A stretch of DNA of 64,000 nucleotides from DATBVX01 sp963810775 (lineage in GTDB: Bacteria; Pseudomonadota; Gammaproteobacteria; Steroidobacterales; Steroidobacteraceae). The notes beneath the pieces were generated by a model. That model was not told where the DNA came from, did no database searches, and worked only from the letters and a program-made list of their open reading frames with translations. Position numbers and translations under genes: made by a program. Positions 1 to 11,077 of the stretch are shown piece by piece (the stretch's first letter is position 1; each line of letters opens with the position of its first letter). Location of the stretch: contig CAWEOT010000015.1 of NCBI GenBank assembly GCA_963810775.1, positions 248,001-312,000 on the forward strand, in the 5' to 3' direction.

Positions 1-1
1 G

Positions 2-280
2 GATTCGAGCCTGATGCTCATGCTCTCGATTACCTGGTACACGATGCTCGGCGAACTCGATCTTGCATATGAAGTGGCAGACGTGGCGCTGGGCACCTTC
101 CGGCGTTCCGGCACACTTGGCAGCGTCTGGGGTGGGCTGTGGGCACTTGAAATGCGGCCATACAGGCAGGATCCGCGTTTTCAGGACTTCGTTGGACAGC
201 TGCGCTTGTTCGATTACTGGACCAAGTACGGTCCACCTGACAACTGCGAGCTGCGCAACGGCAAGCTCATCTGTAATTGA
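2..280 (+). CDS. C-terminal end of an unidentified protein (partial)
   Basis: The reading frame is open from the first bases of the window to a TGA at 278-280, so only the last 92 or so residues are present. The fragment looks helical and contains DPRFQDFVGQLRLFDYW followed by a short Cys-containing tail. That kind of ending is common in TPR-bearing bacterial regulators and cyclase-like proteins, but the domain that would name it lies outside the window. The stop overlaps the possible TTG start of the next gene, suggesting co-transcription. Function not assigned. Confidence 0.6.
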   Translation, partial: DSSLMLMLSITWYTMLGELDLAYEVADVALGTFRRSGTLGSVWGGLWALEMRPYRQDPRFQDFVGQLRLFDYWTKYGPPDNCELRNGKLICN

Positions 281-1116
281 GACGAGTCGTAACGGTGGAG
301 TTGACCGATCCGTTCAGCCGATTCGAGTACGCCGGATGGGAGCGCGTAGCGTCCCGCTATCACGCGGCGTGGAGTGGGCTGACCAGGCTTTTCGTCCCGC
401 CGCTGCTCGATGCGCTGCGGCTGCGGCCTGGCGCATGGGTGCTCGACGTCGCTTGCGGGCCCGGTTACGTGGCGGAAGCAGCTCGTCGGCGTGGAGCGAT
501 GGCCATCGGTGTCGATTTCTCCCCGACAATGGTGGCGATCGCGGCGCGCTCCCACCCGAAACTCCAGTTTCACACGGGCGATGCTCAGGCATTGCAATAC
601 GAGAGCCAGTCGTTCGATGCCGTGGCAATGAACTTCGGTGTCTTGCATCTGGCCGCACCGGAGCTTGCCTTTGCTGAAGCGGCACGCGTGCTGCGACCGC
701 GTGGGCGTTACGCTTTCACACTGTGGGCGGGGCCGGAGCAGAGTCCGGGCGTAAAGATTGTCGCAGACGCGATCACGGCGCATGCAGACATGAACGTGAG
801 GCTACCCGACGCGCCCGCCTATTTCTCATACGAGAGCGCCGCGGAATGTACGCCGGCGTTGCAGCGCGCGGGATTCGATGTGGCTACCCTGGAATTCAAA
901 ACGATCACCGCCGAATGGGCCGTTCCGCGTGCCGAGTTCGTGTTCGAGGCCGAGCGTGATGCCGGCGTTCGCGTCGCGGCGGTGCTGGCCGCGCAAGACA
1001 GTGCGACCCTGGATGCCATTCGCGTTGCGGTCGTCGCTGGAGCGCAGCCCTATGCGCGTGAGAATGGTTTCCTGTTGCCGTTTGCGGCGCACGTCGTTGC
1101 GGTGAGCGTCCCCTGA
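277..1116 (+). CDS. Class I SAM-dependent methyltransferase
   Basis: The protein is about 279 residues and contains the SAM-binding motif I as VLDVACGPGYVAEAA near residue 55, followed by an acidic strand end (GVDFSPTMV) and a later motif-IV-like segment (FDAVAMNFGVLHL). This pattern is typical of the UbiE/COQ5-type Methyltransf_11 fold. The substrate cannot be read from sequence. The start is uncertain: a TTG at 277 overlaps the upstream stop codon, and a GTG at 295 is an alternative that loses only six residues. No strong ribosome binding site precedes either. It is probably translationally coupled to the partial upstream gene. Confidence 0.85.
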   Translation: MRRVVTVELTDPFSRFEYAGWERVASRYHAAWSGLTRLFVPPLLDALRLRPGAWVLDVACGPGYVAEAARRRGAMAIGVDFSPTMVAIAARSHPKLQFHTGDAQALQYESQSFDAVAMNFGVLHLAAPELAFAEAARVLRPRGRYAFTLWAGPEQSPGVKIVADAITAHADMNVRLPDAPAYFSYESAAECTPALQRAGFDVATLEFKTITAEWAVPRAEFVFEAERDAGVRVAAVLAAQDSATLDAIRVAVVAGAQPYARENGFLLPFAAHVVAVSVP

Positions 1117-1146
1117 ATCGCGGTCCACGCTGACGGCGCTCGGGCG

Positions 1147-2439
1147 CTAGTCGGTGCGCTCGAGATTGTCGACAAGTCGCTCCTGAAATTTCTTCAGATC
1201 GATCTCGTGCACCGATCCCTTGCCGGCGAGATCGAGGGCGTGCGCGGCCGCCGTGCCCATTGCGATACACGGTCCCATCACCCGAATCGCCGAGAGGGCG
1301 TGCGAGTCGGCATCCACGCAACGTCCCGATGCAACGATGTTGTCCGCATCCTTCGGCACCATGCAGCTGAGCGGTATGTAGTACACGTGCCCGTCCTTGA
1401 ACCGCTCCCAGTGCACGAGTTCCTTCGTGTCGTGCAACTCGACGTACCACGAGCAGCGTGCGGCAGCATCGGCGGGCCGCTCGGTCTTGCGGATGTCATC
1501 GAGCGTGAGTTGCCGGCTACTCACGATCCAGCGCGTTTGCCGGAGTCCCGGGTTGCCGTACACGCGCACGCGCGCATTGGCGAAGATTCGCGGGAACTCA
1601 GCCTTCAGGAACCGAATGATGTTGTCGGCCTGGCGGCGTCCCTCGAACACCATGTTGGCTGACTTCGCCGGATCGAGCGGCGTTTCGATGTGGCTGATGT
1701 TCGCGAGCATGAAGTTCTTGCCGGGAAAGTGCATGAGCCAACCGTCGTGTCGGACCAGCCCGTACTCCTTGCCCTTCGCGATCAGTCGGGCGTGCACTTC
1801 CTTCATGTCGAGCTCGCCGACGGTGTTCAGATCGTAGTTCTCGATCAGGAAATTGAGCGTTCCATAAACCTGTTCCTCGGGCTCGCGCACTTCGAGGCCC
1901 GCCTCGTAGCTGAGGCTGGCGTCACCCGATGAATCGACATAACCATTTGCCTGCACGCGTACGGCCCCGAAGCGCGTGGCGAACTCGACGTACTGGACGC
2001 GTCGATTGCGGAAAGCGACCTCGGTCAGCACGGCACCGACGATCGCGTGAATCCCGGCAGCTTCGACTTTGCTTTCCATCCAGCGCGCGAGGCGTACCTC
2101 GTCGTATTGGAATGTGACCGTCGAATGATGATGTCGGAGCAGCGAGCCTTCCGCGGTGAGCTCGCGAATCAGATCGTCCGCGATGCCGTGCGTGATCTGG
2201 TAGGCGTTGGGCCCGTGCGTGTAGAGGCCAATCAGTGTGCCGATGATCGAGCCGATGGCCTGGCCGCCGAGCGACGGTGCGCCGTCCACCAGCACGACCT
2301 TGCGACCGAGCTTGGCCGCTTCGAGCGCCGCGGAGACCCCGGAGATGCCGGCTCCCAGGACGCAGATGTCAGCTTCGACCGTCTTGACGGCGCGGCCGGC
2401 GGGCCGCCGGATGGTGCGGGTCGGAATCGTTTCGGGCAT
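1147..2439 (-). CDS. FAD-dependent oxidoreductase (FAD_oxidored family)
   Basis: This is a 430-residue flavoprotein with an N-terminal dinucleotide-binding motif GAGISG at residues 29-34 and the following EAAKLGRKVVLVDGAPSLGGQA segment that normally binds the FAD ADP moiety. Overall layout matches the FAD_oxidored group, whose members oxidise varied small organic molecules. It lies 43 bp downstream of the IlvD/Edd dehydratase on the same strand, so the two probably form one transcript and act on the same substrate or successive intermediates. The N-terminal Arg-rich stretch before the FAD motif is not a convincing signal peptide. The substrate is unknown. Confidence 0.85.
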   Translation of the reverse strand: MPETIPTRTIRRPAGRAVKTVEADICVLGAGISGVSAALEAAKLGRKVVLVDGAPSLGGQAIGSIIGTLIGLYTHGPNAYQITHGIADDLIRELTAEGSLLRHHHSTVTFQYDEVRLARWMESKVEAAGIHAIVGAVLTEVAFRNRRVQYVEFATRFGAVRVQANGYVDSSGDASLSYEAGLEVREPEEQVYGTLNFLIENYDLNTVGELDMKEVHARLIAKGKEYGLVRHDGWLMHFPGKNFMLANISHIETPLDPAKSANMVFEGRRQADNIIRFLKAEFPRIFANARVRVYGNPGLRQTRWIVSSRQLTLDDIRKTERPADAAARCSWYVELHDTKELVHWERFKDGHVYYIPLSCMVPKDADNIVASGRCVDADSHALSAIRVMGPCIAMGTAAAHALDLAGKGSVHEIDLKKFQERLVDNLERTD

Positions 2440-2482
2440 CGAAGGAGCTCAGCTGTGGGAGTTGAGACTGAAGCGTAACGAA

Positions 2483-4174
2483 TCAGTCAGTGTCGCGCGG
2501 TATGAGGACGGCGCCAGTGGACATCGGCTGGACGGTGCGCTGGTAGATGGAGAGATAACCGCGCGCCTTCGGCAGCGCGGGGTCGCCACGCTTGACACGT
2601 CGTGCCGCCAATTCTGGCGCGGGAACTTCGAGCTCGAGACTGTGCTGGTCGACATCGATGCTGATGCGATCGCCGTTCTGCACCAATGAAATCGGTCCAC
2701 CGACTGCCGACTCCGGCGAGACCTCGGCGATGGTGAGCCCCTTGTTGCACAGCCCCGAAAGCTGGCCGTCGGAGACGAACGCCACCTCGTTCTGCAGACC
2801 GGCGGAGTCGAGCGCGAATACGACCATCGAGGCTGGCCCCGCCATACCCGGTCCACCTTTGGGTCCCATGCCGCGTACCACGAGCACGTGCCCGGAGCGT
2901 ACCGCGCCACTTTGGATCGCACGCATCGCCTCATTGCCATCGTCGTAGACAATGGCGGGTCCTGAAAACTTGGAGGTGCGACTGCCGTCGCGCACGCCGA
3001 GCTTTACGATCGCGCTCTCGGGCGCGAGTGAGCCGCGCAGGATGACGATCGGGGCTTCATCGGAGAAGGCGCGCGCAGGCGGGCGAATGACTTCCGGGTC
3101 GCTCACAACGACGCCGGCGAGGTTCTCCGCGACGCTGCGACCGGTCACCGTCATTGCGCCTGTGTCGAGTTTTCCTTCGAGCTGCTTCATCAGGGCGCGA
3201 GCACCGCCGGCTGCCTCGAACGCCTCGATCGAGTCGGGGCCATTGGGGCGGATGGCGCTCAGAACGGGAATTCGCGTCCCGAGATCGTTGAACATCTGGA
3301 ACACGTCGAGATCGACTCCGGCTTCGATCGCCGTGGCCTGAAGATGCTTGATGCAGTTGATCGAGCCGCTGACGCTGAGCACGGCGGCGACGGCATTGTG
3401 AAATGCGCCGGGCGTGAGGATGTCCCGGGGCTTGAGATCCTCAAGCACCATCTCGACGATGCGCGTGCCCGAACGGCGCGCGTTGTCGAACATCTTCGGG
3501 CTGTTGGCGAGCACCGGAGCACTGCCAGGCAGGCTCATGCCGAGCGCCTCGCAGACGACGTGCATCGAATTCGCGGTCGCCATGCCGGAGCACACGCCGG
3601 GGCCGCGAATCGCGTGATCGCTCATGTCACGGAGCTGCTGGCGCGAGAGTTTTCCGAATGCGGTCTGCACCGAGCCCATGAAGACATCCTCGATGTCGAC
3701 GTGCTTGCCCTGAAACTCACCGCTCGGCTGGTAGCCGCACACGACCAGGATGGTCGGGATATTGAACCGCCCGGCAGCCATGAGATGCGCGGGCGGGGTC
3801 TTGTCGCAGGACGACAGGCAAATCATGCCATCGAGCTGCGCACCCTCGACCGCGATCTCCATGTCATTCACGATCAGATCGCGCGAAGCAAGAATGTAGC
3901 CGCCGCTGCAACCGGCGCCGATGATGAAATCACTTGGAGCCGCGGTGCGAATCTCGAACGGCAGGCCACCCGCGGCGCGAATCGTCTCCTTGACCACCGT
4001 GGCGATGCCATCCAGGTGGCTGAAACAAATCGCCAGCTCCGAGGAGCTGTTCACCACCGCGATCTTGGGCTTTTGCATGTCCGCATCGGAAAGCCCGAGC
4101 GCTTTCCATTGCGCACGCCGCACCGCCTCGCGGGGCGAACCGGGCTCATAGTTGCTGCGCAGTTTCTTCTTCAT
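2483..4174 (-). CDS. IlvD/Edd-family Fe-S dehydratase (sugar-acid or dihydroxy-acid type)
   Basis: A 563-residue member of the dehydratase family that removes water from dihydroxy or sugar acids using an iron-sulfur cluster. The three cluster ligands expected for the family are visible: Cys50 (ELAICFSH), Cys123 in SCDKTPPA, with Lys125 as the likely carbamylated metal-binding residue, and Cys195 in GVCSGMATANSM. The second-half barrel ends with the family pattern LSGLCNKGLTIAEVSPES. I chose the ATG at 4174 (MKKKLRSNYEPGS); an in-frame ATG at 4231 would add 19 unlike residues. It is not a core isoleucine gene by context: its neighbours are an FAD oxidoreductase, a LysR regulator and transport genes, which points to catabolism of an acid. 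Confidence 0.88.
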   Translation of the reverse strand: MKKKLRSNYEPGSPREAVRRAQWKALGLSDADMQKPKIAVVNSSSELAICFSHLDGIATVVKETIRAAGGLPFEIRTAAPSDFIIGAGCSGGYILASRDLIVNDMEIAVEGAQLDGMICLSSCDKTPPAHLMAAGRFNIPTILVVCGYQPSGEFQGKHVDIEDVFMGSVQTAFGKLSRQQLRDMSDHAIRGPGVCSGMATANSMHVVCEALGMSLPGSAPVLANSPKMFDNARRSGTRIVEMVLEDLKPRDILTPGAFHNAVAAVLSVSGSINCIKHLQATAIEAGVDLDVFQMFNDLGTRIPVLSAIRPNGPDSIEAFEAAGGARALMKQLEGKLDTGAMTVTGRSVAENLAGVVVSDPEVIRPPARAFSDEAPIVILRGSLAPESAIVKLGVRDGSRTSKFSGPAIVYDDGNEAMRAIQSGAVRSGHVLVVRGMGPKGGPGMAGPASMVVFALDSAGLQNEVAFVSDGQLSGLCNKGLTIAEVSPESAVGGPISLVQNGDRISIDVDQHSLELEVPAPELAARRVKRGDPALPKARGYLSIYQRTVQPMSTGAVLIPRDTD

Positions 4175-4254
4175 CGTCGTGTTCGATGGGTCGACAGGGA
4201 TGTTAGCGTTGGCGGGGGAACGATAGAACACGCCATCCAGCGCGATCAGCGTTC

Positions 4255-4278
4255 TCTTTTTACGAAAAATGAACTCAA
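4255..4278. promoter_or_regulatory. Candidate LysR operator upstream of the dehydratase operon
   Basis: The stretch TCTTTTT, two bases, GAAAAATGAACTCAA lies between the LysR gene and the dehydratase start, overlapping the LysR stop codon. Nearly the same string recurs at 5254-5274 in front of the TonB receptor. Two near copies, each upstream of a transcription unit in the same cluster, suggest a shared regulator site; assigning it to this LysR protein is inference. Confidence 0.45.
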
Positions 4279-5090
4279 TCAGCGGGCGTTGTGACCCACG
4301 GCGGAAGGGGCTGGGTGCTCGCTTTAAGGAAAGTCACCAGCTCCCGAACCGCTGGCCGGCTCATCTTCACGCTCGGCACCAGCACCTTGAGCCAGAACAC
4401 CGCGAGCGGAAACTCCTCCAGCAGTATCAACAGGCGGGCAGTCTTCAGGTCCTCCTCGACCAGGTAGCGAGGTAATGCCGCGATTCCGAGGCCCTGGCGC
4501 GTGGCTTCGCGCAGCACGCGGCCGTCATTGACGTGAAAGCGTGAGTGCACTTCGACGCTCAAGGGTCCTCTCGGACTCTCGAACAACCATGTATTGCCGA
4601 GCAGAACTGAGGTCAGGCAACTGTGATCGGTCAGCTCACTGGGATGCTCGGGCTCGCGCTTGCCGTGCATATAGGCCGGCGCGCAGCACAGTGCCTGGGG
4701 ATATGCGCACAGCGGCACATCCACGACGCCTGGGTAGGAGACCGGTCGCGCGCCCACCACGAGATCGAATCCTTCCTCCAACGGGTTGACCGATCGATCC
4801 ATCAACACGATATCGAGGCTCACAGCGGGATTGCGCGCCTGGAAGTCGCTGAACACTTTGCCGAGATACAGGGACGTGACGGTCGTCGGGGCCTTGATCC
4901 TGAGGTGCCCTTCGACACCGCGAGACCTCGTGCTTGAGCCGCTGATCGTTTCCTCGAGTTCTGCAACCAGCCGCATGAAGCGCGGGATCAGCTGCTCGCC
5001 GGCGGCGGTGAGCGTCAGACCGCGAGTGGAGCGAACGATCAGCTCAGTGCCTACCTGTTCTTCGAGCCGCGTGATTCGCTTGGTGATCAC
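4275..5090 (-). CDS. LysR-family transcriptional regulator with abnormal 5' end
   Basis: The coding potential is a full LysR regulator: winged-helix DNA-binding domain, linker, then a two-lobed effector domain (GHLRIKAPTTVTSLYL to the C terminus). The first conventional start available is the GTG at 5090, which cuts into the recognition helix. The same frame stays open upstream to a TAA at 5238-5240, and from about 5195 it encodes the missing helix-turn-helix (NTLLHINAFLLVARVGSF, then SGAARELGVAPS), yet contains no ATG, GTG or TTG. Either translation begins at a rare codon (ATC or CTG around 5165-5183), the start has been mutated, or there is an indel. It probably controls the adjacent dehydratase operon and the divergent TonB receptor. 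Confidence 0.8.
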   Translation of the reverse strand: MITKRITRLEEQVGTELIVRSTRGLTLTAAGEQLIPRFMRLVAELEETISGSSTRSRGVEGHLRIKAPTTVTSLYLGKVFSDFQARNPAVSLDIVLMDRSVNPLEEGFDLVVGARPVSYPGVVDVPLCAYPQALCCAPAYMHGKREPEHPSELTDHSCLTSVLLGNTWLFESPRGPLSVEVHSRFHVNDGRVLREATRQGLGIAALPRYLVEEDLKTARLLILLEEFPLAVFWLKVLVPSVKMSRPAVRELVTFLKASTQPLPPWVTTPAD

Positions 5091-5253
5091 GGAAGGTGCG
5101 ACGCCGAGTTCACGCGCGGCGCCCGAGAAACTGCCGACTCGGGCGACGAGCAGAAACGCGTTGATGTGCAGCAGCGTGTTGATGTTGTTCTCGTACTGAG
5201 AAAGCTGATCGCGTCTTTTGTGCGATTCTCTCGTCCGTTATTCAGTGCTACCG

Positions 5254-5274
5254 TCTTTTTGAAAATGAATTCAA
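5254..5274. promoter_or_regulatory. Candidate LysR operator (T-N11-A palindrome) upstream of the TonB receptor
   Basis: Within this stretch TTGAA and TTCAA are separated by six bases (5259-5274), an inverted repeat of the T-N11-A form LysR proteins bind. It sits in the divergent intergenic region between the LysR gene and the TonB receptor. The sequence matches the site at 4255-4278 almost base for base apart from three extra bases and one substitution there. Confidence 0.5.
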
Positions 5275-5307
5275 GCCGTTGAAATCCATTAGCCAAAGGG
5301 GGGCGCT

Positions 5308-7743
<2,436 letters not shown>

Positions 7744-7760
7744 CCAACACGTAGTCTCAC

Positions 7761-7795
7761 GAGAGCGACGCACCGCGCACGGGTGCGTCGCTCTC
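7761..7795 (+). terminator. Strong hairpin after the TonB receptor gene
   Basis: A perfect 14-bp stem (GAGAGCGACGCACC and its complement) with a 7-base loop lies 17 bp after the receptor stop codon and is followed by GTTTA. The T tract is short, but the stem is very stable. It rules out the GTG at 7783 as a sensible start for the next gene, because that codon lies inside the stem. Confidence 0.75.
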
Positions 7796-7845
7796 GTTTA
7801 GGATGCAGGAATTCGCGGCAACCTCGCCGCACTGACCGGCGGCAC

Positions 7846-9189
7846 GTGGCTCAACCAGATACCGGGTCGAATGCGGGCGCGGCTCGCGGCGCCGAGGTGA
7901 GGTTCGCACCTGCCTACCGCAACTATGTGCTGGCGGTCCTGTTCCTCGGCTACGCCGTCAATGTCATGGACCGCTCAGTTCTGGGCGTTCTCGTCGAGTC
8001 GATCAAGCAGGAGTTTGGCGCCAGCGACACGCTCCTCGGGCTCCTGGGCGGTATAGCTTTCGCGCTCTTCTACGCGACATTCGGCATCCCGATCGCTGCA
8101 TGGGCGGATCGCTCCAGTCGCCGCAACGTGCTCGCCCTCGCGGTCCTGATGTGGTCGGTTATGACCGGGTTGTGCGGCCTCGCGGTCACATTCTGGTGGC
8201 TTCTGCTGGCACGGATTGGCACGGCGATCGGCGAAGCGGGCGGGACACCGCCCTCGCACTCTTTGATTTCGGATTATTTCTCGCTGCCACGGCGTGCGAC
8301 GGCGCTTTCCCTCTATGCGCTGGGCGTTCCAGTCGGCGCCATGGTGGGCAGCTTTGCCGGTGGCTGGCTCAACGAATTCTACGGCTGGCGCGAGGCCTTC
8401 ATCCTCGTTGCGCTTCCGGGTGTGCTCGTTGCACTGCTGGTGCGTTTCACCGTCGTGGAACCGCCACGCGGCCATGCGGATCGAGTGGCTGCGTCGGTCG
8501 CCGATGCGCGCGCGCCGCGTATTCCGGACGTGCTTCGATATCTTTGGAGTCTGCGTTCGTTCCGGCACCTGTGCCTCGCCGCCGGGCTGCACTCATTCGT
8601 CTGGTACGCAGGCAGCACCTGGAATGCGCCGTTCCTCATGCGCTCGCACGGAATGAATAGTGGCCAGGCGGGATCGTGGCTCGCGGTCTTTGCTGCGATT
8701 GGCGCTATCGGTACGCTTGCCGGCGGAATCCTCGCCGACCGGCTCAGTGTGCTCAAGAGCGATCGGCGCTGGTACATGTGGGTGCCAGGCTGCGCGACGC
8801 TCATCATGGTGCCGTTTCAGTTCTTCTCCTACCTCGGTTCCGAGCTGTCGTTCGTGATCTCCTCTTTTTGCGTGATGACCGTCTTGGCGTCGTTCTTCTT
8901 CGGACCTTCGTTCGCGATGGCGCAATCACTCGCCACGCTGCGCATGCGCGCGATCTCGACCTCGTTGATGCTCTTCATCCAGACGCTGATCGGCCTCGGG
9001 CTTGGTCCGTTCTTCGTCGGAGTGATCAGCGACCACCTGCATCCCACGGCGGGCAATCAGTCGCTCGGGTACGGACTCGTAATTGTGGGATTGGTCAATG
9101 TGTGGGCGGCGGCCCACTACTTTCGCGGCGCGCGGTCGTTGCGCGAGGATCTCGCCACCAGCGAACATCTCGGCCGCGCCGCGACCTGA
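7846..9189 (+). CDS. Major facilitator superfamily permease
   Basis: About 447 residues with roughly twelve hydrophobic helices. The first helix carries the NVMDRSVLGVLVESIKQEF pattern and the loop after helix 2 has the MFS signature (AAWADRSSRRNVL). The family matches spinster/hexuronate-type transporters that carry organic acids or aromatic compounds. I place the start at GTG 7846; GTG 7897 is an alternative just before the first helix. The GTG further upstream lies inside the preceding terminator stem and is unlikely. It may be the inner-membrane partner of the TonB receptor. The gene ends 9 bp from the convergent tautomerase gene. Confidence 0.85.
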   Translation: MAQPDTGSNAGAARGAEVRFAPAYRNYVLAVLFLGYAVNVMDRSVLGVLVESIKQEFGASDTLLGLLGGIAFALFYATFGIPIAAWADRSSRRNVLALAVLMWSVMTGLCGLAVTFWWLLLARIGTAIGEAGGTPPSHSLISDYFSLPRRATALSLYALGVPVGAMVGSFAGGWLNEFYGWREAFILVALPGVLVALLVRFTVVEPPRGHADRVAASVADARAPRIPDVLRYLWSLRSFRHLCLAAGLHSFVWYAGSTWNAPFLMRSHGMNSGQAGSWLAVFAAIGAIGTLAGGILADRLSVLKSDRRWYMWVPGCATLIMVPFQFFSYLGSELSFVISSFCVMTVLASFFFGPSFAMAQSLATLRMRAISTSLMLFIQTLIGLGLGPFFVGVISDHLHPTAGNQSLGYGLVIVGLVNVWAAAHYFRGARSLREDLATSEHLGRAAT

Positions 9190-9198
9190 GCTTCTAAG

Positions 9199-10299
9199 TC
9201 AAGGGCCGTTCCAGATTGCATGCGGTACGAGCGCGTGACCTTCAAAGAGGGCGCGTGCAGTTCGCAGGATCCCCGAGCGGCCGACCTTGAAGTCGGCTCC
9301 TTCGCCCGAGACTTCCAGCGTGACAGTGAATTCACCGCTGGGGTGCTCGACTGAAAGGATCAGCGGCTGCCTGGTTGGCCTTTTCGCGATCCCGGTCGCT
9401 ACCGACCCGGGCAGCACGCAAGCCGTTGCAACGCTCACGGCACCGAGCACTCCGATCGCTGCGTGACAGCGATGTGGAATGAAGGTGCGCGTGCACACGT
9501 GACCGCCGGCGCGAGGCGGTGCGATCAATGTCATCTTCGGCACGACCTTGTCGCGGACCTCCCCGAGGCCCATCAGCGGACCGACGGCGAGGCGCAGCTG
9601 CTCGAGTCGCTGCTTGAATTCACGGTCAGCATCGAGGTCGTGCGGAGACTCGTATCCCGTCTTGCCCAGTGCAGTCGCGGGAATCACGACCACGGGCATA
9701 CCATTGTCGATGCAGGTGACTTCGATTCCCGCGACGACATCGCGGGGTTTGCCGGTCGGCAGCAGTGATTCGCACACCGACCCGGCGGTGTCTCGAAAGT
9801 CGATCTCGATCGGCGCTGCTGTTCCCGGCACACCGGCAATCGCCGTAGTGCCTTCGTAACGCACAATGCCGCCGGGCGTCTGCACAGTTGCGACCGCGAG
9901 ATTGCCGGTGTTGACCATGTAGATCGCGACCTGCGTCGTGGGATCGCGCGCGGCCACCAGCCCTTTCTCGATCGCGAACGGTCCGACGCCTGCCAGCATG
10001 TTGCCGCAGTTCGGACTGACGTCGACCAGCGGTTTTTCAATCGAGACCTGGGCGAAGAGGTAGTCGACGTCGATATCTCGTCGGGTGGACTTCGACACGA
10101 TTGCGACTTTGCTGGTGAGCGGTTCAGCGCCCCCGACGCCGTCGATCTGTCGAGGATCGGGCGAGCCCATGATGGCGAGCAAGACCCGATCACGCAGCGC
10201 CGTGTCGGCCGGCAGGTCGGTTGCCAGGAAAAACGGGCCCTTCGACGTGCCGCCACGCATCAGCGTGCAGGGAATGGCCGTCTGTCGAACCTTCGACAT
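9199..10299 (-). CDS. PrpF/GalD-family isomerase (4-oxalomesaconate tautomerase-like)
   Basis: A 366-residue protein of the PrpF fold. It opens with CTLMRGGTSKGPFF, which is characteristic of the family, and contains SPNCGNM near residue 95 with the conserved Cys used as an acid/base residue. Family members isomerise unsaturated tricarboxylates: PrpF acts on aconitate or methylaconitate, GalD on 4-oxalomesaconate in gallate breakdown. The gene is 9 bp from an RraA-type aldolase, the enzyme class that works near GalD in the protocatechuate/gallate meta-cleavage route, so a GalD-like role is favoured, though this specificity is inferred from context. Confidence 0.85.
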   Translation of the reverse strand: MSKVRQTAIPCTLMRGGTSKGPFFLATDLPADTALRDRVLLAIMGSPDPRQIDGVGGAEPLTSKVAIVSKSTRRDIDVDYLFAQVSIEKPLVDVSPNCGNMLAGVGPFAIEKGLVAARDPTTQVAIYMVNTGNLAVATVQTPGGIVRYEGTTAIAGVPGTAAPIEIDFRDTAGSVCESLLPTGKPRDVVAGIEVTCIDNGMPVVVIPATALGKTGYESPHDLDADREFKQRLEQLRLAVGPLMGLGEVRDKVVPKMTLIAPPRAGGHVCTRTFIPHRCHAAIGVLGAVSVATACVLPGSVATGIAKRPTRQPLILSVEHPSGEFTVTLEVSGEGADFKVGRSGILRTARALFEGHALVPHAIWNGP

Positions 10300-10308
10300 C
10301 GCGCCGAT

Positions 10309-11055
10309 TCAGCGGTACTCGAGACCGAGAGCGGCGAGTTTCTCGCGCATTTTGTACAGATCGAGTCCCAGCTCGCCGGCCGCGAGGCGCTTGCGCTTCT
10401 CTTCTTCGGCGGCGATGCGTTGCCGCGCGGCTTCCGCGACTTTTGCAGCTTCAGCGCGGCTGACCGCCACGACTCCGTCATCGTCGGCCACGATGACGTC
10501 GCCCGGCTCGACGCGCTGGCCCGCACAGACGATCGGCGCATTCACCGAGCCAAGGCTGGCCTTGACCGTGCCTTGCGCCCAGATGGCCTTGCTCCATGCG
10601 GGGAACTTCATCTGCGTGAGCGTTGCTACATCGCGCACGCCCGCATCCATGATGAGTCCCTTGCCGCCGCGCGCGCGCAGCGACGTTGCCAGCAGGTCGC
10701 CGAAGTAGCCGTCGGAGCACGGCGAGCTCGGTGCAACCACCAGGACGTCGCCAGGTTTGCAGACCTCGAGCGCGACATGAATCATCCAGTTGTCGCCCGG
10801 CGGAACCAGTACCGTGACCGCCGTGCCGCTAAGGGAGGCCCCGGCGTAGATTGGCCGCATGTACGCGGCGAGCAAACCGGTTCGGCCTTGCGCCTCGTGC
10901 ACGGTGGCCACGCCATATTCGCCCAGCGCCTGAACGACACCGGGATCGGGACGCGCGATCTCGCGCACTACCACATGCTTGTTAATGGGATATCCCTCGC
11001 GGACAGGAATTTCGGGGGCGACGTCATGAGCGCGCAAAGTATAATGCGTCGCCAT
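10309..11055 (-). CDS. RraA-family protein, probable 4-hydroxy-4-carboxy-2-oxoadipate aldolase
   Basis: About 248 residues of the RraA-like fold, in which many members are class II pyruvate aldolases. The metal/pyruvate-site region GGKGLIMDAGVRD is present, followed by the C-terminal helical tail rich in Lys and Glu. The ATG at 11055 (MATHYTLRAHD) is preferred; an ATG at 11067 adds four residues. It is followed at 9 bp by the PrpF/GalD-type gene, an arrangement known from aromatic-acid meta-cleavage clusters. Cleavage of 4-carboxy-4-hydroxy-2-oxoadipate to pyruvate and oxaloacetate is the likely reaction, inferred from family and neighbour. The start lies only 22 bp from a divergent gene. Confidence 0.8.
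   Translation of the reverse strand: MATHYTLRAHDVAPEIPVREGYPINKHVVVREIARPDPGVVQALGEYGVATVHEAQGRTGLLAAYMRPIYAGASLSGTAVTVLVPPGDNWMIHVALEVCKPGDVLVVAPSSPCSDGYFGDLLATSLRARGGKGLIMDAGVRDVATLTQMKFPAWSKAIWAQGTVKASLGSVNAPIVCAGQRVEPGDVIVADDDGVVAVSRAEAAKVAEAARQRIAAEEEKRKRLAAGELGLDLYKMREKLAALGLEYR
11040..11045 (+). promoter_or_regulatory. Candidate -10 box for the quinone reductase gene
   Basis: A perfect TATAAT on the plus strand lies 32 bp before the ATG at 11078. No good -35 is visible at the right distance. The box lies within the first codons of the divergent RraA-type gene, so the two transcripts would overlap. Confidence 0.45.
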
Positions 11056-11077
11056 CGTGGCAGACATCCCGCGCAAT

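Noticed and set aside
7783..7845. Upstream GTG start for the MFS permease
   Set aside because: It lies inside the 14-bp terminator stem of the preceding gene and adds Arg-rich residues unlike the family.
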